A stretch of 64,000 nucleotides of DNA from Rivibacter subsaxonicus. GTDB taxonomy: Bacteria > Pseudomonadota > Gammaproteobacteria > Burkholderiales > Burkholderiaceae_C. The stretch is from assembly GCF_004217215.1 (NCBI RefSeq), contig NZ_SHKP01000008.1, forward strand, positions 124,001 to 188,000. The letters are read 5' to 3'. Below, one piece after another: positions 18,963 to 26,981 of this stretch. Made by a program: the position numbers and the translations under genes. The first letter of the stretch is position 1. Each line of letters starts with the position of its first letter. The notes under the pieces are model-generated. The model was not told the DNA's origin. It saw nothing but the letters and a program-made list of their open reading frames with translations, and searched no databases.

Positions 18963-20246
18963 ATGCCAACTCTCGATCGACGACTAACGGACACCCTGGC
19001 GCGAGCGCTCCCGATGCCCGACAAGGGCTACGAGCTTCACTGGTGCCCGAAGACACCTGGCTTCGGCGTGCGGATCACATCCAACGGTGCCAGGGCTTGG
19101 ATTGCGGAGCGGCGTCTAGACGGCAAGACGGTCCGGCGCACGCTCGGAAAGGCGTCAGGGCCGGCGTCGATCTCAGGCGAAGCCGCGCGCCGGCTGCAGG
19201 TCGACGTTTCGAGCGAACTGCAGCAGGGCGTGGATCGCGCGGTCGAACGGCGTCAGGAGCGCCGCGCCATCAAGGACGAGGCCGCGGCCGATGCACTGAC
19301 GCTCGACACGAGCCTTCGCAGCTACGTCGAGAAGAAGCGCCGCGGAAAGGATGGCCTGCCGCTCAAGGATCGGACGAAGGCTGACTACCTCGCGATGATC
19401 GAGCCAGGGGGCACCACTAAGACGGGTCGGCCGAAGGTGGACGGTGAACTGTTCGTCCTCGCACAGAAGCCCCTGGCAAAGATCACCGCTGACGACATGC
19501 GCAAGCTGCACGCGTCGCTTCAGGATCGCGGCGAGCGCCGTGCCGTGTACGCGATGCAGGTTCTCCGAGCCGTGCTCAACTGGCACGGCATCAAGATACC
19601 CGGCAACCCGCTGAGCAGGGATGTCGCCGGCCGTGATCGCATCGTCTTGCGCCAGGCTGCGGGCAAGCCCAATCCGATACCGCCTGAGCGTCTCGGCGCG
19701 TGGTGGCGCGCAGCCTGCAAGGCGGGCAGCGAAGAGATCGGGGGCAGCGCGGTCGCCGGGGACTACTACCGCTTTCGACTGCTCACTGGAACGCGTGGCG
19801 TCGAGGTGTTGGGCGACGACTTCGGCAACCCGCCAATTCGTGTCCGGGACCTCGACGCTGCGGCTGGTCGGATCGTCTTACCCGACACAAAGAACAGGTC
19901 GTCGCACGTGCTGTTGCTCTCGAAACAGGCTCTCGCCATTGCCTCGCGCAACGCCGAAGGAAAGAAACCGAAAGACGCGCTGTTTCCCGTGATGGACCCC
20001 CGCAAGACCTTGCAGGCGATCAACCGTGCGGCCGGCGTCGCGGTGGCCGGGCACGAACTGCGAGACACCTTCGCCAGCGTCGCCGAGGAACTGGTCAGCG
20101 CGTACACGGTCAAGCGCATGGTCAACCACGCCGACGTTGGCGACGTGACAGGCGCCAGCTACATCGGCAAGAGCGAAGCGCAACTGCGCGCCGGGTGGCA
20201 GGCAGTCGCGGACTTTGTCGAGCAAACGTCGGTCGTCGAAGGCTAG
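18963..20246 (+). CDS. Tyrosine-type site-specific integrase
   Basis: A 427-aa P4-like integrase. The N-terminal arm-type DUF4102-like region (GYELHWCPKTPGFGVRITSNGARAW) is followed by a core-binding domain and the catalytic domain: the first Arg in LLTGTRGVEVLGD near residue 278, the HxxR pair in GHELRDTFASV near 365, a later His in MVNHADVGD, and the nucleophile Tyr in ASYIGKS near residue 400. It starts 129 bp inside attL and reads away from it, as usual for tRNA-inserted islands. All catalytic residues are present, so excision and integration may still be possible. Confidence 0.95.
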   Translation: MPTLDRRLTDTLARALPMPDKGYELHWCPKTPGFGVRITSNGARAWIAERRLDGKTVRRTLGKASGPASISGEAARRLQVDVSSELQQGVDRAVERRQERRAIKDEAAADALTLDTSLRSYVEKKRRGKDGLPLKDRTKADYLAMIEPGGTTKTGRPKVDGELFVLAQKPLAKITADDMRKLHASLQDRGERRAVYAMQVLRAVLNWHGIKIPGNPLSRDVAGRDRIVLRQAAGKPNPIPPERLGAWWRAACKAGSEEIGGSAVAGDYYRFRLLTGTRGVEVLGDDFGNPPIRVRDLDAAAGRIVLPDTKNRSSHVLLLSKQALAIASRNAEGKKPKDALFPVMDPRKTLQAINRAAGVAVAGHELRDTFASVAEELVSAYTVKRMVNHADVGDVTGASYIGKSEAQLRAGWQAVADFVEQTSVVEG

Positions 20247-20509
20247 GCAAACGCTTCGACGCGCGCGCTGCGGCACTTCGCAAGGTGCGCATCGTCGTCG
20301 AGCAGTAGATCGGCCGAGTCGGCGTCGGCCAGGTCGTAGACAGCGGCGTCAATCGCAATGCTCACGCGCTCGCGCAGCGTGGCGGCGCGCTTTGCCGGCC
20401 CGTGCTCGAATTCCATGCTGACGAGGTCGGCGAAGCACGGGTGTTGCAACGCTCGCTGCAGGCGGGCTTGTTCGAATGATGCGGTCGATGCCAAGATGCA
20501 AGTAGCCAA
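20243..20509 (-). CDS. Small hypothetical protein, 88 aa
   Basis: Not recognised. An acidic, alpha-helical-looking 88-aa protein (MATCILASTASFEQARLQRA...) starting at a TTG (20507-20509) with GAGG 8 nt upstream. Its stop overlaps the end of the convergent integrase gene by 4 bp. The RBS and tight packing argue for a real gene; the lack of a known family argues for caution. Confidence 0.45.
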   Translation of the reverse strand: MATCILASTASFEQARLQRALQHPCFADLVSMEFEHGPAKRAATLRERVSIAIDAAVYDLADADSADLLLDDDAHLAKCRSARVEAFA

Positions 20510-20545
20510 TGGATTACCTCGTGCGATGGGGTAGTTCTACGGTCA

Positions 20546-20577
20546 GGCCGATTGGGTGTTAGCGCACCCGATCGGCC
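20546..20577 (+). terminator. Hairpin followed by a T-rich stretch
   Basis: GGCCGATTGGGTG pairs with CACCCGATCGGCC around a 6-nt loop (13-bp stem with one G-U pair), followed by GCTTTGTTTG. It may end a plus-strand transcript or act as a structured leader element. Confidence 0.45.
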
Positions 20578-20830
20578 GCTTTGTTTGTGGCGCCGAACTG
20601 CGCCGCGAACACAAGGACTGTCCCATGCCACCGCAGGACCGAGCAACGATCGCCCATCGCCGTGCGGGGCTATCGCAAAGTTTGCGAAATTGCGAAACGC
20701 GCCTGCGACCACAAAGAAGTTGGTCTCGTGATGCACTTCATGTGCAGTCCGTGTGCACCCCGTTTGCCAGCGAAAAGCGGGTGGCGCTCTTGCCACACCG
20801 GTTCGCATTTGCGATACTGAGCGCGAAAGC

Positions 20831-20886
20831 GAGTCACGCAATGTGATTCGCTCGATCGGATCACATTGCGAGTCACGCAATGTGAT
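20831..20886. repeat. Direct and inverted 10-17 bp repeats (possible operator or iterons)
   Basis: GAGTCACGCAATGTGAT occurs twice (20831-20847 and 20870-20886), and the core GCAATGTGAT occurs once more inverted (20860-20869). The inverted copies form a dyad with a 12-bp spacer. It lies about 135 bp upstream of the HTH gene. It is likely a binding site for the HTH protein, the replication protein or a host regulator. Confidence 0.65.
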
Positions 20887-21019
20887 ACGCACACCCGGTG
20901 GAGTTACCGGGCGCGCGATAAGGACTGCTGGTCGACACACCGCCGACCGCGCCTATCGAAGACGCGAGTGAACACGCCCGTGCATGGGCGGGGGCGGTGG
21001 GGTTCCAGAACTCCGTCCC

Positions 21020-21253
21020 ATGACTAATCAGATTGCCGTCAATGAGCGCGCTTGCGCTCAAGCCATTGGCATGTCCGTCCCCTGGTTGCGCAAGGATCGT
21101 CGCACCAAGCGGCTCATTCCGTTCTTCCGCATCGGCACGGCCGTCCGCTACAACATCGATCGCGTTCGCGAAGCACTTGCCACGATGGAAGAGGGCGGAC
21201 AAGCGTCGACGACCTCTCGGTCTCGACGCGCTGTGGGGGTAGCCACAGCATGA
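21020..21253 (+). CDS. AlpA/excisionase-like HTH protein
   Basis: A 77-aa protein with a MerR-like winged helix typical of AlpA/Xis proteins: ERACAQAIGMSVPWLRKDRRTKRLIPFFRIGTAVRYNIDRVREAL. Such proteins control island excision and integrase expression. I use the ATG at 21020; a GTG start is possible. The TGA stop overlaps the ATG of the primase-helicase (ATGA), so the two are translationally coupled, linking excision and replication. Confidence 0.8.
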   Translation: MTNQIAVNERACAQAIGMSVPWLRKDRRTKRLIPFFRIGTAVRYNIDRVREALATMEEGGQASTTSRSRRAVGVATA

Positions 21254-23487
21254 CGGCCGCCGCGACCGGATACCGCCCGCCCGCCACGCTCCCCGAAGAA
21301 CTGAAGGCCCTAAAGGGCTGGCTCGTGTGGCGCCTGGTGCAACTGCCCGGCGAGTCGAAGCTGCGCAAAGTGCCGTACTACGTCAGCGGCAAGCCGCGCA
21401 AGAACCACGGCACCGAAGAGGACCGCGCGCAGCTTGCGACGTTCGACCAGGCGGCCGGCGCATGCGCGAAGGGCGGGTACAGCGGCCTCGGCCTGGCGAT
21501 CCTGCCCGACTTCGGCGTCGTCGCGCTCGACTTCGATCGCGTGGCCGCGGGCGGCGACATCGACCCCCGCGTGGCCGCCCTGGTCGACGGCACCTACGCC
21601 GAGTTCAGCCCGAGCGGCACAGGCGTTCGCGCGTTCTTTAAGGGCAGCCTGCCGAGCCGCAAGAACAACGACCCGGCGCCCGGCGAGTTCGAGGTCGAGG
21701 TGTTCGGCACCTCGGGGTTCGTCACGGTCACGGGCAACGTGCTCCCTGACTGCGAACTGTTCGGCAACGACACCACGCTCGCACCGATCACGCCGGCCGT
21801 GCGCGCCCTGTTCGCGCAGCGGTTCGGCGCCGCAGCGATGCCTGGCGCAACGGGCGACGATGACGCCGATTGGTTGCTGAGCGTGTCGCCGAAGGTCGGG
21901 CTTTCGATCGACGACGCGCGCCGGTTGCTCGAAGGCGTCAGCGCCGACTGCGGCTATGACGACTGGCTCGGCGTCGGCCAGGCGCTGCACCACGAGTTCG
22001 ACGGCAGCGACGAGGGCCTCGCGCTCTTTCGCGCATGGTCGAACACCGGAGCGAAGCCCGCGGCCGACAAGACGATCACCGGCAAGTGGGCCAGCTTCGG
22101 CCGCTACACCGGGCAACCGCGCTCGATGGCATGGGTGCTCAAGGCCGCGAAGGAACAGCGCGCGGTCAATCCGGAACTGGAAGACTTCTGGGCCTACTTG
22201 CCGCAGCACAACTACCTCTTCGTTCCTACTCGCGAACTGTGGCCGGGCGGCTCGGTCAATGGTCACGTCAAGAACTGGCCTACAAACCCGGTGAACGGGA
22301 AGCCGATCAGGCCCTCGGACTGGCTCGACAAGCATCGATCGCTGCAGCAGATGACCTGGTGGCCTGGTGCTTCTGAGATCATTGAGAACCGCGCGGTGTT
22401 CGACGGCGGTGTCGTCGACAAGGACGGCGTTCGAGTCTTCAATCTCTACCGCGAGGCCGAGCCGTTTGAGGGCAATGCATTGCAAGTGGCCCCTTGGCGA
22501 GATCACCTTCGCGCCGTGTACCCCGAGGATGCCGACCACATCGAGAGATGGCTCGCGCATCGAGTCCAGCGTCCCGGCGAGAAACTGAACCACGCGCTAG
22601 TTCTGGGTGGCGTGCCCGGCATCGGCAAGGACACTCTGCTCGAACCTGTGAAACGCGCGGTTGGCGCGTGGAACTGGCAGGACATCGGGCCGCAGCAGGT
22701 GCTCGGCAATTTCAACGGATGGGCAAAGGCAGTCGTCGTGCGGCTGAGCGAAGCACGCGACCTCGGCGACGTGAGCAGGTATGCGCTTTATGAGGGGACG
22801 AAAACCTACATTGCTGCGCCCCCAGATGTGATCCGCGTGAACGAGAAGAACCTGCGCGAGCACTACGTCGTCAACGTGCTTGGTCTCGTCATCACAACGA
22901 ACCATCGCAGCGACGGCCTGTATCTGCCCGCGGATGACCGACGGCACTACGTCGCATGGTCGGACCGCACTAAGGAAGAGTTCGGCGACGCCTACTGGCG
23001 CTGGCTGTGGGCCTGGCTCGACGACGGTGGCGCTGCGAACGTCGCAGCCTACCTCCGCTCGCTCGACCTGTCGGGATTCAACCCGAAGGCGTCACCGCCG
23101 AAGACGCCCGCGTTTTGGGTGATGGTGGCTGCCGGAGAAGCACCCGAGAGCAACGAACTGCGGGACGCGATCGGTGCTCTCGAATTTTGCGACGCCTTCA
23201 CGCTGAGCGACCTCGTCGATGTCGCCGGCACGTCGGGTCTCGCGTACGAACTGAACGACCGCAAGCATCGGCGCTCCCTGCCGCACAAGTTCGAGCGCGT
23301 TGGCTACGTGCCTGTTCGCAACCCCGACGCAAAGGACGGCGCCTGGGTGATTGGGGGTCGACGCCAGTCGGTCTACAGCAGGGCCGATCTTGCCTATTCG
23401 GACCAGGTGAGAGCCGCGAGGGCTCTTCGCGGAATCGGTGGAATCGGTGAAGTCGGTGAAGTTCCACCCGGAAGGTTGAAGGTGTAA
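21250..23487 (+). CDS. Island replication protein: primase/SF3-type helicase
   Basis: A 745-aa protein with the architecture of phage and satellite replication proteins. The N-terminal part (residues about 20-170) resembles a bifunctional primase/polymerase domain: LAILPDFGVVALDFDRV with an acidic metal site, then FSPSGTGVRAFFKG. Residues about 215-300 look like a PriCT-type domain (SADCGYDDWLGVGQALHHEF). The C-terminal helicase has Walker A VLGGVPGIGKDTLL near residue 453 and NFNGWAKAVVVRLSEARDLG after it. The end, GIGGIGEVGEV, is encoded by tandem 9-bp repeats that form half of a large palindrome. It is coupled to the HTH gene by an ATGA overlap. Confidence 0.88.
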   Translation: MTAAATGYRPPATLPEELKALKGWLVWRLVQLPGESKLRKVPYYVSGKPRKNHGTEEDRAQLATFDQAAGACAKGGYSGLGLAILPDFGVVALDFDRVAAGGDIDPRVAALVDGTYAEFSPSGTGVRAFFKGSLPSRKNNDPAPGEFEVEVFGTSGFVTVTGNVLPDCELFGNDTTLAPITPAVRALFAQRFGAAAMPGATGDDDADWLLSVSPKVGLSIDDARRLLEGVSADCGYDDWLGVGQALHHEFDGSDEGLALFRAWSNTGAKPAADKTITGKWASFGRYTGQPRSMAWVLKAAKEQRAVNPELEDFWAYLPQHNYLFVPTRELWPGGSVNGHVKNWPTNPVNGKPIRPSDWLDKHRSLQQMTWWPGASEIIENRAVFDGGVVDKDGVRVFNLYREAEPFEGNALQVAPWRDHLRAVYPEDADHIERWLAHRVQRPGEKLNHALVLGGVPGIGKDTLLEPVKRAVGAWNWQDIGPQQVLGNFNGWAKAVVVRLSEARDLGDVSRYALYEGTKTYIAAPPDVIRVNEKNLREHYVVNVLGLVITTNHRSDGLYLPADDRRHYVAWSDRTKEEFGDAYWRWLWAWLDDGGAANVAAYLRSLDLSGFNPKASPPKTPAFWVMVAAGEAPESNELRDAIGALEFCDAFTLSDLVDVAGTSGLAYELNDRKHRRSLPHKFERVGYVPVRNPDAKDGAWVIGGRRQSVYSRADLAYSDQVRAARALRGIGGIGEVGEVPPGRLKV

Positions 23488-23550
23488 CTGACATGGAAGG
23501 CACCAGTTACAGATATTCCGGTGGGAATGGTTATTCACCGATTTCACCGA
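23433..23550. repeat. Large imperfect palindrome with 9-bp tandem repeats (possible origin)
   Basis: Three tandem 9-mers AATCGGTGG, AATCGGTGA, AGTCGGTGA lie at 23433-23459. The 17-mer at 23444-23460 is repeated inverted at 23534-23550 with one mismatch; TTCCACCCGGAA (23462) faces TTCCGGTGGGAA (23516); and TGTAACTG (23483) faces CAGTTACA (23504) around a 13-nt centre. The stop codon of the primase-helicase lies inside. Iterons of the GGTGAA type next to a primase-helicase recall the P4 origin, so replication-protein binding is a plausible role; a transcription terminator is the alternative. Confidence 0.7.
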
Positions 23551-23591
23551 CAGCACCTACGGCCCGGCGAGACGACCGTGCAGAAACAGTC

Positions 23592-24005
23592 ATGACAAAC
23601 GAACAGCTTGCACAACGCGCCCTTGACCGCATCGCCACGCGGCACGCCCTGGCCGAGATCGCGGAGCTACCGCTATTGCGAGGCGCCGAGCCCTACGCCT
23701 ACGTGCTAGCAGTGGCGACGCACCTCGCGGTGCGCTGCGCGCTCGTGGGCGCGTCGGGCGCTCGACCCTGCGATTTATCACGCGCCGGGGGCCCCGAGGC
23801 GTCAGCGAGCCCCGCGGGGGCGAAGAGGCCTGCTCGACGAGAGTTTTTGGGACTTGGGAACCTGATTGCCTATCAACAGGATTGCCACACGCGCCGCGCT
23901 GGCGTCCATGACTCGACTCGCGTCACGCGTTGGCAGGGAGTCACTGGATGGAGACCCGATGACCCGGTGCTAAGTGTCAAACAGGCCGGTGCCGGTAATA
24001 ACTGA
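23592..24005 (+). CDS. Hypothetical protein, 137 aa
   Basis: Not recognised. The first 60 residues (MTNEQLAQRALDRIATRHALAEIAEL...) look like a genuine helical protein; after about residue 65 the composition becomes irregular (Arg, Gly and Ala rich) where the DNA has a GC-rich inverted repeat at about 23780-23822. The ATG is at 23592 with no strong RBS. It could be a shorter gene with a decayed 3' end. Confidence 0.35.
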   Translation: MTNEQLAQRALDRIATRHALAEIAELPLLRGAEPYAYVLAVATHLAVRCALVGASGARPCDLSRAGGPEASASPAGAKRPARREFLGLGNLIAYQQDCHTRRAGVHDSTRVTRWQGVTGWRPDDPVLSVKQAGAGNN

Positions 24006-24081
24006 CGCATTGAGCCTAAGCACTTGCGAGGGCGACAAGTAGGATGTGAATCAACAACCAAGCGTCCAGTCGGGGGAGTTA

Positions 24082-24948
24082 ATGACAACAGTCGCTGCAA
24101 AGCTCGTGGGGAAGATTCCGCAGTTCGTCGTTGGAGTCGAGTACGGGAGACGAGATGACATTCACCTGAACTATGGTGGTAGCCGGCAGAGCGGCATTTC
24201 TTCATCGGCCGTATGCCCAGCAATCTTCTTGTTCACCGGTGACTCCGGTGAGCAGTACGGCTACCGCGACGGGTTCGATTCAGCGGGAGTGTTCTCGTAC
24301 TGCGGTGAAGGCCAGCTTGGAGACATGGAGTTCAAGGCCGGAAATCGCGCTGTTCGCGACCACGCGCAGGACGGGCGAGCCCTGCATTTGTTCGAGTCTC
24401 TCGGCAAGGGGAAGCGGCACAAGTACATCGGCGAGTTCGTGTTGGCGAATCACTCAACGAGAAGAGGCGCCGACCGCAACGGCAACGATCGCAACATCAT
24501 CGTCTTCCACCTGTTTCCTGTCGGGGCGGAACTCGACCAGGCGGCAGACACGTCGGCGCCGGCCTCGCCTGCTCCTGGTTCGTTGGCTGAAGCTAGACAA
24601 CGCGCTGTAGAGGCCTGCACTGGAGCTCAGGGATTGGCGGGCAACGCGGCGGTGCAGACGGTCTATCAACGAAGCCGAGCGGTACGCACCTACGTGCTCA
24701 TGCGTGCAAATGGCAGATGCGAGGGGTGCGCGACCCCAGCACCGTTCGTTGGATTGGACGGCAGACCGTACTTGGAGGCGCACCACACCACACGTCTTTC
24801 AGACGGCGGCATTGACCATCCGCGCCACGTTGCAGCCCTGTGTCCAACCTGTCATCGCAACGTTCATTGTGGCCGGGAGGGCCCCAAGTTGAATCTGCGA
24901 CTAGTTGAATGGCTGACCAGCAGAGAGAGTCCTCAGTTGCCTTCATGA
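24082..24948 (+). CDS. SRA-like domain HNH endonuclease, probable modification-dependent restriction enzyme
   Basis: A 288-aa two-domain protein. Residues about 10-140 resemble a YDG/SRA domain (GVEYGRRDDIHLNYGGSRQSG, then KYIGEFVLANHS), which reads modified bases by flipping. Residues about 195-285 are an HNH nuclease: CEGC, then EAHHTTRLSDGGIDHPRHVAALCPTCHRNVH, with zinc Cys pairs and the catalytic His. Together they resemble type IV (McrA-like) enzymes that cut modified foreign DNA. The ATG at 24082 follows GGGGGAG; an in-frame GTG at 24046 is possible. The stop overlaps the next ATG (ATGA), so it is coupled to a GIY-YIG protein. Confidence 0.82.
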   Translation: MTTVAAKLVGKIPQFVVGVEYGRRDDIHLNYGGSRQSGISSSAVCPAIFLFTGDSGEQYGYRDGFDSAGVFSYCGEGQLGDMEFKAGNRAVRDHAQDGRALHLFESLGKGKRHKYIGEFVLANHSTRRGADRNGNDRNIIVFHLFPVGAELDQAADTSAPASPAPGSLAEARQRAVEACTGAQGLAGNAAVQTVYQRSRAVRTYVLMRANGRCEGCATPAPFVGLDGRPYLEAHHTTRLSDGGIDHPRHVAALCPTCHRNVHCGREGPKLNLRLVEWLTSRESPQLPS

Positions 24949-25409
24949 AGACTGAGCTTTTCGCGAGGTTTTCGCAGAGGCATCGCTTCGCCGACTGGCC
25001 TTGTGCCGATGTTCCTGCTGTTGCTGCAGGGGTCTATGCGATCTGGGAGGGCCAGGAGCTGATCTATTGCGGCATGTCAGGGAGGCAGTTCGAGGTGGTG
25101 GTGTCCTCAAACAAGCAACGCTATGGCCTCTGTACTCGACTTGCCAGCCACGCCTCAGGTCGATTGAGTGGCGATCAGTTTTGCGTGTACGTCGCCAACC
25201 GGCTCGTCATCCCGGCCCTTTCGCATGACCAATTGCATTGCTTCAAGTCCGGAGATCTCAATCTGGATGCCCTGACTAAGCACTATGTCCGCGAGCGCCT
25301 TGACTATCAGTTCACAGTCGTCACTTCGAGTGGGGAGGCCTTCGCTCTTGAGCGAGAGTGCCGAGCTGGCGTGGTCTTCGGCATGAGGCCAACACTGAAT
25401 CCTCTATGA
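24945..25409 (+). CDS. GIY-YIG-type nuclease domain protein
   Basis: A 154-aa protein with the GIY-YIG pattern: GVYAIWEGQELIYCGMSG (GIY...Y-G equivalents), an Arg in the following helix (RLASHASGRL), the metal-binding Glu in ALERECR and a final Asn in PTLNPL. All key positions of the fold can be matched, so an active nuclease is plausible. Translation starts at the ATG overlapping the HNH stop (ATGA). The coupling suggests that the two nucleases are made together and may act as one restriction system. Confidence 0.7.
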   Translation: MKTELFARFSQRHRFADWPCADVPAVAAGVYAIWEGQELIYCGMSGRQFEVVVSSNKQRYGLCTRLASHASGRLSGDQFCVYVANRLVIPALSHDQLHCFKSGDLNLDALTKHYVRERLDYQFTVVTSSGEAFALERECRAGVVFGMRPTLNPL

Positions 25410-25431
25410 AACATGGTTCCACTGGCTGACC

Positions 25432-25875
25432 ATGGCGGCGACCGCAGTCCTCATCGCATGCTTAGTGGTTGGCATCGCTGACGGAGATACGTTGACGGTT
25501 CGCTGTGAAACACCTGTTGGACCGACAAGTATCAAGGTGCGGCTTGCTGAGATCGATGCGCCGGAGAAGGCTCAGGCCTTCGGTGAGCGAAGCAAGCACA
25601 ACCTGTCTGACCTCTGCTTCAATCGGTCGGCAGTTGTCGTTCCACAGACCACTGATCGCTACGGCCGCACCGTTGCGCACGTTGCATGCGGTGGCCGTGA
25701 TGCCAATGTCGAGCAGGTGCGGGCGGGCATGGCCTGGGTCTACGACAAGTACGTTGGCGATCAATTGCTGTACTCGGTGCAAGAAGATGCTCGTTCAGCT
25801 CGCCGGGGCCTGTGGAGTGACCCCCAGCCAATCCCTCCTTGGGAGTGGCGCAACGCGCGGCGCGAGCGCCCATAG
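25432..25875 (+). CDS. Staphylococcal-nuclease-like (SNase/TNase) protein
   Basis: A 147-aa nuclease of the thermonuclease family. The hydrophobic N-terminus (MAATAVLIACLVVGIA) may be a signal or anchor, so secretion to the periplasm is possible. Catalytic positions are visible: Arg in VRLAEIDAPE, Glu in QAFGERSK and Arg in DRYGRTVA. The C-terminal WVYDKYV...ARSARRGLW is typical. It starts 22 bp after the GIY-YIG stop, making three consecutive nuclease genes. Confidence 0.88.
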   Translation: MAATAVLIACLVVGIADGDTLTVRCETPVGPTSIKVRLAEIDAPEKAQAFGERSKHNLSDLCFNRSAVVVPQTTDRYGRTVAHVACGGRDANVEQVRAGMAWVYDKYVGDQLLYSVQEDARSARRGLWSDPQPIPPWEWRNARRERP

Positions 25876-26093
25876 AGGCGGCCTCCCCATCGTCGATCGC
25901 CGGTAGCGTGGTACTTGGACGAATTCGCGCACATGCGTCTCCGTAGTCGGCGCGACTGCTTTCCTGCTCTGGCCACCACCGCTTGAGCCCACACCGATTC
26001 ACGTGCAACGGCCACAACGGGTGCGCGATTGTCCGACGACGGCCCTTGTTGACTGAGCCGCGTCAGACGTCTACGAGGTTGGATGCTCCTATC

Positions 26094-26589
26094 GTGCAGC
26101 GCGCCGCCGCGATCATCGGTTCAGCGATCTTCCTGGTCATCGCTCCGGGCACGCTCGCCGTGTACGTCCCTTGGTACCTCACGCACTGGCACTTCGCGCC
26201 TCCGCTATTCCCGATCGCGCGCGTGCTCGGCGCCGCCCTGATCGTCGCCGGGTTGCCCATCTTGCTCGATTCGTTCGCTCGCTTCGCGTTGCATGGGCCT
26301 CGGCACACCTGCGCCCGTGATGCCTCCCAAGCGCCTCGTCGTCACCGGGTTCTATCGCTACGTCCGCAATCCGATGTACGTCGCCGTCACGGCGTTGATC
26401 GCCGGCCAGGGCCTCCTGTTCGGGAGCGTCACGGTGCTGGAGTACGGCGCGATCTTGTGGGCCGGATTCTTCTTGTTCGTTGTCGCCTACGAAGAGCCTG
26501 CGCTGGGCGAGCAGTTCGCCGACGAGTACAAGCGCTACCGGGCGAACGTGAGGCGATGGTTACCGCGCATCACCCCATGGCGCGGGTAG
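26094..26589 (+). pseudogene. Frameshifted ICMT-like methyltransferase-family membrane protein
   Basis: Two frames join into one protein. The first part encodes membrane helices IIGSAIFLVIAPGTLAVYVPW and IARVLGAALIVAGLPILL; the second, one base out of phase from about 26293, encodes GLGTPAPVMPPKRLVVTGFYRYVRNPMYV...FADEYKRYRANVRRWLPR, the isoprenylcysteine carboxyl methyltransferase signature. A single extra base near 26290-26294 explains the break. Either the gene is inactivated or the base is a sequencing error. The start is uncertain (GTG at 26094 or TTG at 26079). Confidence 0.75.
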
Positions 26590-26981
26590 GTGGTAAGAAC
26601 GCTGCGTGCGCGTCGTCGTCCAGCATCGCAGCCGCTACCACTATCCGAGACTCTACGAGGTGGTGAAGCAAGCCGAAGGCAACGCGCCAAGTCTGGCTCT
26701 CGCAGTCGAGCGTTGCCGTTCGCTGGTTGATGCGCACGATGAGGCCGACGCGTCGCTGCAGTTGCTGGTCGGTGAAGGTCACTCGGTCAGATGCTGCCCA
26801 CGGCGCTCAGGTTAGGCAAGGACGGCCTTCGTCGGACTATTGCGCGGGTGCACGAGGCCCGCGATGCCCAAACGTGGCGGCGGCGCGAACGGCACGTGAC
26901 GGCGCGACTGGTGGCGCCCATGGCACAGCTGCAAGACCCAACGGGACGGCCCCAAATGGCTCAAAGCGCGCCAGACGGCAA
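26590..26981. other. 392-bp relic-rich stretch
   Basis: No intact gene. On the plus strand at 26603-26648 the frame encodes RVVVQHRSRYHYPR, which closely resembles the N-terminus of bacterial transglutaminase-like proteins but then stops making sense. On the minus strand, 26640-26782 encodes TDQQLQRRVGLIVRINQRTATLDCESQTWRVAFGLLHHLVES, which looks like a real small domain without a proper start context. I read this as remnants of two genes joined by deletion. Confidence 0.4.

Larger units (their letters stand above)
20510..21019. other. Island control region without a clear gene (510 bp)
   Basis: I see no convincing gene here. The region contains a strong hairpin at 20546-20577 and a cluster of repeats at 20831-20886, with short TTGCGAAA-like motifs around 20680-20705. 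It lies upstream of the HTH and primase-helicase genes and probably carries their promoter and operators. Confidence 0.55.

Noticed and set aside
20362-20940. Minus-strand frame encoding repeated RITLRDS
   Set aside because: The peptide repeats simply reflect the DNA repeat cluster at 20831-20886; no start signal and otherwise erratic composition.
23433-23550. CRISPR-like array
   Set aside because: The repeats are 9-bp tandem iterons and inverted arms without spacers; no cas genes are present.
26606-26815. Small plus-strand gene starting MRVVVQHRSRYHYPR
   Set aside because: Only the first 14 or so residues resemble a transglutaminase N-terminus; the remainder is antisense to another fragment, so I treat it as a relic.
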